A DNA stretch of 64,000 bases from Roseinatronobacter sp. S2 (GTDB taxonomy: Bacteria; Pseudomonadota; Alphaproteobacteria; Rhodobacterales; Rhodobacteraceae). Position 1 is the stretch's first letter, and each line of letters begins with the position of its first letter. A program made the position numbers and the translations under genes. Positions 51,739 through 64,000 of this stretch are shown here, piece by piece. The notes beneath the pieces were generated by a model, which had not been told where the DNA came from, made no database searches, and worked only from the letters and a program-made list of their open reading frames with translations. The stretch covers positions 1 through 64,000 of the forward strand of contig NZ_CP121115.1 of NCBI RefSeq assembly GCF_029581395.1, given 5' to 3'.

Positions 51739-52533
51739 TCACGCGGGCTGCGCCATGATCTTCTTGACTGCTGACCATTGCGTCATGCGCTTGTCGCCGG
51801 TGTACAGATAGCCGCCCGCCACAAAGCCGGAAATCTTGTCTTCTTCCAGCTTGGTCACCTGCGCGTCCGATGCGATCACCGGAATGTCCTTGAAGCTTTC
51901 GCTGTCCAGCGCATTGACGACCACGCGGTTTTGCTTGATGCGCACCATTGCCATGGGAACCAGACGTTTGCCGCCGTCATCAAGTGTCACTTCCAGATAG
52001 CGCACCATCTGTTCGGGAATGTCGACCCACATGTCGCTGACAACGCCGGGCGATTGCATGTCGTGACACATGACCTTCAGCCCGCGCGGGTCGCGCCCTG
52101 CGGCAACTGCAAAATCACCGACCTTGGCCATGGGCTGGATTTTGGCGTGACCGTGGCCATCCAGTTCAGCCTCGTCCCGGCGCATGGCATAGGCTGCGGG
52201 GCCAACCCCATCTTTCAGCGCGTTGCCGGTTGGCGCGAATGGAAATCCGCCGGAAACCGCAGTGGGCGCCAGTGCCAGTTCACGCGCCTCGCGCTCTGCA
52301 TTCGGCGCATCATAGGTGCCACGCCCGTGGGGCAGGGTGAATGTCTTGGGTTCTGGCACGGACAGAAGCGAATTGGCATGGCTGCCGTCATCGTTTTCCA
52401 GCGGGTAGCCTTCGCGCATATTCTCGCGCTGGATGTAGTAGATCAGCCCGGCAAAGAAGATCCAGAACATGTATAGCGAAACAAGCGCCAGATCGAAATT
52501 GCCGAAGAAAATCCAACCATAAGGGGTATCCAT
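51739..52533 (-). CDS. puhA: Photosynthetic reaction centre H subunit
   Basis: A 264-residue protein with one N-terminal membrane helix ([20 protein letters not shown], residues ~14-33) followed by [10 protein letters not shown] and the cytoplasmic beta-barrel domain ([36 protein letters not shown] end). It caps the L and M subunits and gates proton entry to QB. The L and M genes (pufLM) are not in this window. Located between lhaA and puhB, the canonical order. Confidence 0.97.
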   Translation of the reverse strand: MDTPYGWIFFGNFDLALVSLYMFWIFFAGLIYYIQRENMREGYPLENDDGSHANSLLSVPEPKTFTLPHGRGTYDAPNAEREARELALAPTAVSGGFPFAPTGNALKDGVGPAAYAMRRDEAELDGHGHAKIQPMAKVGDFAVAAGRDPRGLKVMCHDMQSPGVVSDMWVDIPEQMVRYLEVTLDDGGKRLVPMAMVRIKQNRVVVNALDSESFKDIPVIASDAQVTKLEEDKISGFVAGGYLYTGDKRMTQWSAVKKIMAQPA

Positions 52534-52551
52534 AATCTATCCTCCGATATG

Positions 52552-53988
52552 TCAGGTCGGGAAATCGGCAAGGCCGATCCGCGAGCTGCGGGTTTGGGAA
52601 GTGTCAACAATCCGGGTGCGCACCAGCGGGCCCAGAATGACAAGCGTCAGAAACAAAAGTCCGATTTCAATGTGGTAGACGACCGAATAGCCAATGTCGG
52701 GCGTCATCAGGCCGGTGCCCAGATGGCCCGCATTGGCCAGCCCCTGAACACTGTCGCGAATACCGCCGCCAAGCGCCACGGCCAGCCCGGCGGCGGTCGC
52801 CTGAGCAGCCCCCCACGCACCAAGCGCCAGCCCGCCGCCGACAACGCCGCGCTTGGGCATGTCCATGGCGGCGGTCAGGGTCGCGACCGCAAACAGCCCC
52901 ATGCCAAGGCCGATGCCGAAGGTCCCGCCATAAAACACCCCGCCAGACCCAAGGGGCGCTGCAAAAATCACCGCCGAAAATGCGACGATACCGATCAGGA
53001 TACCGCGCGCGGCCATGCGGAACTGGTCCATGCCCTGTGCCAGCCAGCGGGCCGCCAGCCAGAAGCCCAGAAGCGCGCCGCAGGCCCACACAGCAGTTAG
53101 CGTCGTTGTGGCCGCAACCGACAAGCCCATGATTTCGCCGCCATACGGCTCCAGCAGCACATCTTGCATATTGAAGGCCAGACCACCCACAAACACCACT
53201 GCCAGCAAGCGCCCGGCCTGCCCGCCACTGGTGTAATCCGCCCATGCCTCGCGGAAGCTAGGGCGGGGTGCTGCGCGTTCCTCGCGCGTCATGGGGCGCA
53301 CTTTTTCCTGCTTCCACAGTGCCACAATATTCAGCGCAAGGGTTGCAACCGCGCAGCCCTGCACCACGCGGATCAGCTGCAATTCGCTGAAATCACGCAA
53401 AAGCCAGCCCACAATCAGCGCCGAAACCGCCATGCCCGCAAGGAAGGTCACATATAGCAGCGCCACCACACGCGGGCGGGTTTGCGCATCGGCGCGGTCC
53501 GCGGCCAGCGCAATGCCCGCTGTCTGGGTCATATGCAGGCCCAGACCTGTCATCAGGAATGCCAGCGCCGCCAGCACCTCGCCCGCGAAGGGCACGTCGT
53601 GGACATTGTCGCCCGACAGCACGATCAGCGCAAAAGGCATGACCGCCAGCCCGCCGAATTGCCACAATGTGCCAAACCACAGAAACGGAATGCGTTTCCA
53701 GCCAATGGCAGACCGGTATGTGTCGGACTTGAACCCCAGCAGCGCCCGAAAGGGCGCAATCAGCACGGGCAGCGCAATCATGATGGCCACAATGCTGGCC
53801 GCCAGCGACATTTCCACAATCATCACGCGGTTCAATGTGCCCAGCAGCAGCACCGTTGCCATGCCCACCGACACCTGAAACAGGCTGAGGCGCAGGATCT
53901 GGCGCAGCGGCAATCCCTCGGATGCGGCATCGGCAAAGGGCAGCCAGTTGGCGTTCAGCGTGCGGAACATGGATTTCGGGATGATCAT
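52552..53988 (-). CDS. lhaA: Light-harvesting 1 assembly protein LhaA (PucC family)
   Basis: Twelve-helix membrane protein of 478 residues of the LhaA/PucC/BCH2 major-facilitator branch. RLSLFQVSVGMATVLLLGTLNRVMIVEM, FRALLGFKSDTYRSAIGWKRIPF and GGLALGAWGAAQATAAGLAVALGG (read in segments) are typical. ATG 53988 was chosen because it overlaps the bchM stop (ATGA) and has GAGGG upstream; the in-frame ATG at 54006 lies within bchM. It helps deliver bacteriochlorophyll to the LH1 antenna. Confidence 0.95.
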   Translation of the reverse strand: MIIPKSMFRTLNANWLPFADAASEGLPLRQILRLSLFQVSVGMATVLLLGTLNRVMIVEMSLAASIVAIMIALPVLIAPFRALLGFKSDTYRSAIGWKRIPFLWFGTLWQFGGLAVMPFALIVLSGDNVHDVPFAGEVLAALAFLMTGLGLHMTQTAGIALAADRADAQTRPRVVALLYVTFLAGMAVSALIVGWLLRDFSELQLIRVVQGCAVATLALNIVALWKQEKVRPMTREERAAPRPSFREAWADYTSGGQAGRLLAVVFVGGLAFNMQDVLLEPYGGEIMGLSVAATTTLTAVWACGALLGFWLAARWLAQGMDQFRMAARGILIGIVAFSAVIFAAPLGSGGVFYGGTFGIGLGMGLFAVATLTAAMDMPKRGVVGGGLALGAWGAAQATAAGLAVALGGGIRDSVQGLANAGHLGTGLMTPDIGYSVVYHIEIGLLFLTLVILGPLVRTRIVDTSQTRSSRIGLADFPT

Positions 53989-54661
53989 GATGCCACCCTC
54001 AAACATTCCGAAATATAGAACCCCCGCGACACCCGCCCGACACGGTCCAGTCCGGCCACATTCATGCGCCGCCAGTCATGCGGGATCATGCTGGGGGACC
54101 GGTCGGCACGCGGCAACATACGGCCAGCATGCCACATCGCCATCAGAAGCGGCGTGCGCGGGGCCACAGTGAAAACCACCGAACCCGCCCGCGCTGAAAG
54201 CGCGTCCAGCGCGGCCTCCAGATCGGGGCGGGTGTAATAGATCAGGCTGTCCATCGCGATGACATGGTCAAACCGCCCAAGGTTTGCCGCCAGCATGTCG
54301 CCTGCGCGAAAATCCACACGGCCTGCAAGCGTTTGGGGCAGGCGTGCGCGCGCAATTTCGACAAGCTTGGGCGAAATATCGATCGCTGTCACATCCGCCC
54401 CGCGCGCGGCCAGTTCCGCACTTGCAGCCCCCGTGCCACAGCCCGCATCCAGCACGCGCGCCCCGCGCAGGTCACCGGGCAGTTGCGCCAGCATCAGCGC
54501 GCGCATGGCGTCGCGCCCCTCGCGCACAGTCTGGCGAATGCGCGACACTGGCGCGTCCGATGTCAGCCGCTCCCAGACACGCGTTGCGGTGGCATCGAAA
54601 TACTGCGCAACCCGTGTGCGGGTGTCATCATAACTGGAGGAGGGCGGGATCAGATCGCGCA

Positions 54662-54662
<1 letters not shown>
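53985..54662 (-). CDS. bchM: Mg-protoporphyrin IX O-methyltransferase
   Basis: SAM-dependent methyltransferase of 225 residues that esterifies Mg-protoporphyrin IX before ring E formation. Motif I is RVLDAGCGTGAASAELAARG, with TAIDISPKLVEIARARLP and DHVIAMDSLIYYTRPDLEAAL following. Its start overlaps the last base of bchL and its stop overlaps lhaA, so translation is coupled on both sides. Confidence 0.96.
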
Positions 54663-59208
<4,546 letters not shown>

Positions 59209-59219
<11 letters not shown>

Positions 59220-60771
59220 AATGGGCCTTCGCTTCGTACAGGGTGTCGACAGAGATTTCGGACAGGCCCTTTTCCTGTGCAAAACTTTCGGTGTTGCGCC
59301 GTGCCTTGCCGCGCACAAAAAACGGAATTTTTTTGAGCTCGCGTTCTGCGCAGGACAGCCAGACGATGTTATCCAGTTCGGGTGGGGCGGATGGCGGGGG
59401 CATCGAGCCCCCTTCATCCGCGGCCGCAGGGGCGGCGGGCGCGCTTTGGGGCAGGGGTTGTGCCTTGGCCCCGTGGTGCGACGGGCCTGCCGCATCGTGG
59501 AATTCGAAATCATCGCGGAACATGTGCAGCAGGTGTTCTTCCAGCCCCATGACCAGCGGGTGAACCCATGTGTCAAACAGCACATTCGCGCCTTCGAACC
59601 CCATTTGCGGCGAATAGCGCGCGGGAAAATCCTGCACATGGACAGGCGCGGAAATGACCGCGCAGGGGATGCCAAGGCGTTTGCCGATATGGCGTTCCAT
59701 CTGGGTGCCAAGGATCATTTCGGGGGCGGTGGCTTCTATTGCGGCCTCGACCTCCAGGTAATCATCGGTGATCAGCGCCGTCAGGCCGAATTCCTGCGCG
59801 AGGGCGCGCAAGGGCCGTGCCTGTTCGCGGTTGTAGCAACCCATGCCGCACACCTCGAACCCCATTTCATCGCGCGCCACGCGTGCAGCGGCCATGACAT
59901 GGGTGCCGTCGCCGAACAAAAATACCCGTTTGCCGGTCAGATAGGTGCTGTCCACACTGGCTGTCCACCATGGCTGGCGCAGGCGCTGCTCATTGACCGG
60001 ATTGGTGCTGCCAGACAGCGCGCGCACTTCCTTGATGAACGCGCGTGTCGCGCCAACCCCCAAGGGAATGGTTTTTGTATAGGGCTGGCCAAGGTTCTTT
60101 TCACACCACCGCGCCGCGGATTCAGCCGTTTCAGGATAGAGCAGCACATTGAAATGCGCAGCCCCCATGCGGGCGATATCTGCGGGGCTGGCCCCCATGG
60201 GTGCTGCCACATTGACGACAACGCCCATTTCAGACAGCAGCGCCGTTATTTCCGCCAGATCGTCGCGGTGACGAAAGCCAAGTGCGGTAGGCCCGATAAT
60301 GTTGCAACTGATCTGCGCGCTGCGGTCCATCGGGCGGGCAAGCGCGCGGCAGATCTGCAAGAATGCCTCATCCGCGCCGAAATTTTCCTTGCGCTGATAG
60401 CTGGGCAGGTCCAGCGCAATAACCGGAACCGGTAGGCCCATGGTTTCGGCCAGACCGCCCGGATCATCCTGGATAAGTTCGGCCGTGCAGGACGCTGCGA
60501 CCATAATGGCCTGTGGCCGGAACCTGTCATAGGCATCCTGACAAGACGATTTGAACAGCCCTGCCGTGTCGGCGCCCAGATCGCGGGCCTGAAATGTGGT
60601 GTAGCTGACAGGCGGGCGGTGGTTGCGCCGTTCAATCATGGTGAACAGCAAATCGGCATAAGTGTCGCCCTGCGGCGCATGCAGCACCATATGCAGCCCC
60701 TGCATGGCCGTGGCCACACGCATCGCGCCGACATGGGGCGGGCCTTCATATGTCCAGACGGCCAGCTTCAT
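59209..60771 (-). CDS. bchB: Dark-operative protochlorophyllide reductase subunit BchB
   Basis: A 520-residue nitrogenase-MoFe-like subunit. It starts [19 protein letters not shown]; Asp36 ([10 protein letters not shown]) is the unusual non-cysteine ligand of the catalytic 4Fe-4S cluster, and [16 protein letters not shown] carries a cysteine ligand. The C-terminal ~65 residues, after an Ala/Pro linker, contain the conserved [18 protein letters not shown] domain. ATG 60771 was chosen; the frame upstream is non-homologous. With BchN and BchL it reduces protochlorophyllide ring D without light. Confidence 0.97.
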
Positions 60772-60832
60772 ATCCGGTGCCCCGAGTTGAGTATTTTTGG
60801 CAAGATGAAGGCTGTGGTCATGCAAGGTGCGA

Positions 60833-62589
<1,757 letters not shown>

Positions 62590-62618
62590 TGCGCATCCTT
62601 TCTTGATTCCCATGTAAA

Positions 62619-62648
62619 ATATTAACGGCATAGGCAATTGGGTGTCAA
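62619..62648 (-). promoter_or_regulatory. bchF promoter candidate
   Basis: On the minus strand TTGACA (62648-62643) and TAATAT (62624-62619) are separated by 18 bases, a good housekeeping-sigma promoter for a photosynthesis gene. The -35 is the right end of the PpsR box at 62643-62660, so repressor binding would block it. It would drive the whole bchF-to-cycA train. Confidence 0.6.
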
Positions 62649-62660
62649 TTAAAACTTACA
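62643..62660. promoter_or_regulatory. PpsR/CrtJ binding box upstream of bchF
   Basis: Read on the minus strand, TGTAAGTTTTAATTGACA fits the PpsR consensus TGT-N12-ACA. Its last six bases are the bchF -35 hexamer. PpsR normally binds pairs of such boxes; the partner is at 62783-62800. Confidence 0.75.
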
Positions 62661-62782
62661 CATTTGTGCACACACAAGATGACACGCAAGTATGTGCGCG
62701 TTGGGTTTCGAAATCTTAATGTATTGAATTATAAATAAAATACGGGGCTACGCGGAGGGGTCGCCCTGATATGCGTGCATAT

Positions 62783-62800
62783 TGTAAGTTTGGTTTGACA
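62783..62800. promoter_or_regulatory. PpsR/CrtJ binding box upstream of ppaA
   Basis: TGTAAGTTTGGTTTGACA fits TGT-N12-ACA and is 16/18 identical to the box at 62643-62660 read on the other strand. It ends with TTGACA (62795-62800), a -35-like hexamer pointing toward ppaA, although no strong -10 follows at the right distance. It suggests negative autoregulation of ppaA-ppsR. Confidence 0.7.
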
Positions 62801-62924
62801 ATTCCTTGTCTAGCTGTGAAACTGGACAAGCTTAATATCTAAGATTCAGGGCCATTGCATTTTCAGTGCGTAACCAAGTCTTTTGGACGTGCGCGTGGTT
62901 TTGAAATCTGCCGGGGGGGCAGAG

Positions 62925-63722
62925 ATGGAAGGACTTCGTTTAGCGCATTTTGACGACATGACTTCTGGTCAGGCGGTGGTGCGGCAGTTTGCACTTCGGG
63001 TTGTGTCGGAGCTTGTTCAGAAATCCGGTGTTCAGTCCGGCGAACCTGATCGGGATTTGCTGAGTCTGATGGTAAGATTGTCCAAAAGTGCTGATCCGGG
63101 CATGTTTGCGGCCGTCTATGACGAAATGAAGCGCAGGCGCGTATCTGCGGAACATATTGTCGATATCTATCTGCCTGCGGCCATTTCCAAACTGGGCAAC
63201 AGTTGGCATGAGGGCGAGCTGGACATATTTCAGGCAACAATCGCCATGGCGCGCCTGCAATCCCTGTTGCGCGAGATTGCACTGGCATGGTTTGCCGACC
63301 AGTCCGGCGATTGCCATGACGGGCGCGTGTTTCTGGTGCTGCCGTCCGGCGAGCAGCATAGTCTGGGTGCGATGGTTGCGGCCAATCAGATGCGACGGTT
63401 GGGAATTTCGGTTCGGGTAAGTTTGCTGCCCACAGCACGATCCATCGAAGAGGAGTTGTCAGAGCATCGATTTCATGCGGTTTTTGTTTCTGCGTCTAAC
63501 CGCACGTCGCTGACGACATGTGTTGAACTGGTTAAGACGATTCGCGCCCATTCCGGCAGGGATTTGCCGGTTGCTTTGGGCGGAGCATTGGTGACTTTGT
63601 TGCAAAAAGACATGAGTTTGAAGCGCATTGCTGCAATGGTGGGCGCAAATATAGCCACAACGCAGATATCAGAGGCTTTAACTTCCTGTGGTTTGGCCAT
63701 AAATCACACCAGTGTAGAATAG
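62925..63722 (+). CDS. ppaA: PpaA/AerR cobalamin-binding antirepressor
   Basis: A 265-residue regulator with a helical N-terminal domain (LLSLMVRLSKSADPGMFAAVYDEM, ISKLGNSWHEGELDIFQATIAMARLQSLL) and a B12-binding domain with ExHxxG at E143-H145-G148 (SGEQHSLGAMVAANQMRRLG). With cobalamin and light, AerR-type proteins relieve PpsR/CrtJ repression. Start uncertain: ATG 62925 is preferred and puts the cobalamin histidine at 145, the number I recall for R. capsulatus AerR; a TTG at 62883 would add 14 residues, and long and short AerR forms are known. It is followed after 62 bases by ppsR. Confidence 0.9.
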   Translation: MEGLRLAHFDDMTSGQAVVRQFALRVVSELVQKSGVQSGEPDRDLLSLMVRLSKSADPGMFAAVYDEMKRRRVSAEHIVDIYLPAAISKLGNSWHEGELDIFQATIAMARLQSLLREIALAWFADQSGDCHDGRVFLVLPSGEQHSLGAMVAANQMRRLGISVRVSLLPTARSIEEELSEHRFHAVFVSASNRTSLTTCVELVKTIRAHSGRDLPVALGGALVTLLQKDMSLKRIAAMVGANIATTQISEALTSCGLAINHTSVE

Positions 63723-63784
63723 TCATATGGATCGTGGTCTGCGCAGCAATGGTGGTGCAGATTACAGGAAGGAGCAGGTTTACT

Positions 63785-64000
63785 GTGTCAAACGAAGGTG
63801 CCAGATTCCTTGAAAGTGGCTCGGTGCCCGTCTTCGGTGGGGATTTCTTTTCTGCCGTTCTGACCAGTCTTGCCGATATCTCTCTGCTTATCACGAAAGA
63901 AGCTATTGTTCGGGTTATCCATGTCAAGCCTGACGCCGTAAGTTTTGACGGTGTGTCGCGCTGGGTGGGTCAGGATTTCGTGGCCTTGCTGGATTCTGAA
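63785..64000 (+). CDS. ppsR: PpsR/CrtJ photosynthesis repressor, 3'-truncated by window end
   Basis: The first 72 codons of ppsR. The start is a GTG at 63785 with AAGGAG ten bases upstream. The sequence (FFSAVLTSLADISLLITKEA; WVGQDFVALLDSE) matches the N-domain of PpsR, the redox-sensitive PAS/HTH repressor of bch, crt and puc genes. No earlier stop is seen. It should be a full-length ~460-residue protein, in contrast to the mini-PpsR at 45661-46395; this has to be confirmed outside the window. Confidence 0.85.
   Translation, partial: MSNEGARFLESGSVPVFGGDFFSAVLTSLADISLLITKEAIVRVIHVKPDAVSFDGVSRWVGQDFVALLDSE

Noticed and set aside
63761..64000. Possible repressor unrelated to PpsR at the window end
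   Set aside because: The 72 visible residues match the PpsR N-domain and the gene follows ppaA as expected, so ppsR is the better call.

Overview
The window comes from an aerobic anoxygenic phototroph of the Rhodobacterales (Roseobacter/Rhodobacter group, alphaproteobacteria). The right-hand quarter holds the conserved photosynthesis block bchF-bchN-bchB-bchH-bchL-bchM-lhaA-puhA-puhB-puhC-orf-acsF-puhE-hemA-cycA. It includes the oxygen-dependent cyclase AcsF, and the other genes are mostly TRAP and ABC importers with catabolic enzymes, which fits an oxygen-respiring photoheterotroph. No tRNA, rRNA, CRISPR array, phage or intact insertion sequence was recognised. The genus cannot be fixed by reading alone.

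Layout. 1-6773: an Opp-type ABC importer (permease plus fused double ATPase), a hydroxypyruvate-isomerase-like and a tartronate-semialdehyde-reductase-like enzyme, and a GH42 beta-galactosidase. 6972-8335: a WYL-type regulator divergent from a glutathione transferase. 8762-10828: a large SMI1/KNR4-ankyrin protein. 11030-17975: an AraC regulator divergent from a polyol/sugar ABC operon (binding protein, two permeases, polyol dehydrogenase, ATPase, kinase); the first permease is broken by both a frameshift and a stop codon. 18049-24670: a LysR regulator, a TAXI-TRAP importer, a LigW-like amidohydrolase, a small alpha/beta-barrel protein and a second WYL regulator. 24745-34297: two GntR regulators, a beta-hydroxyacid dehydrogenase, a lactonase-like amidohydrolase, a CoA transferase, an enoyl-CoA hydratase, a DctPMQ TRAP importer and an RpiB-like isomerase. 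34600-44626: a transglutaminase-like protein, a MetE-like methyltransferase, an OmpA-like envelope protein, a NepR-like small protein, a phospholipase-D/cardiolipin-synthase-like protein, a DUF1932-type dehydrogenase with a double-HTH LysR, and an ABC1 kinase.

44816-64000 is the photosynthesis region. A 16-kb colinear minus-strand gene train makes bacteriochlorophyll, assembles the reaction centre and light-harvesting complexes, and supplies 5-aminolevulinate and cytochrome c2. At its head, bchF is divergent from ppaA(aerR)-ppsR, the cobalamin-dependent antirepressor and the redox repressor (ppsR runs off the window). Two nearly identical TGT-N12-ACA boxes, each ending in a TTGACA -35-like hexamer, face the two directions.

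The most interesting object is at the other end of the train: a second translationally coupled AerR-like/PpsR-like pair (44816-46395). The AerR paralogue has a DxHxxG cobalamin motif. The PpsR paralogue is a 244-residue 'mini-PpsR' that keeps the N-terminal sensory domain, the coiled linker and a C-terminal Fis-like HTH, but lacks both central PAS domains and has an altered recognition helix with three cysteines nearby. I infer a second, possibly dominant-negative or antirepressor, light/redox/B12 control module. Other points of interest are a shared operator upstream of the two WYL regulators, a shared GntR-type element in front of two catabolic operons, the doubly broken permease, the tandem-HTH LysR, the NepR-like ORF, and several strong hairpins.
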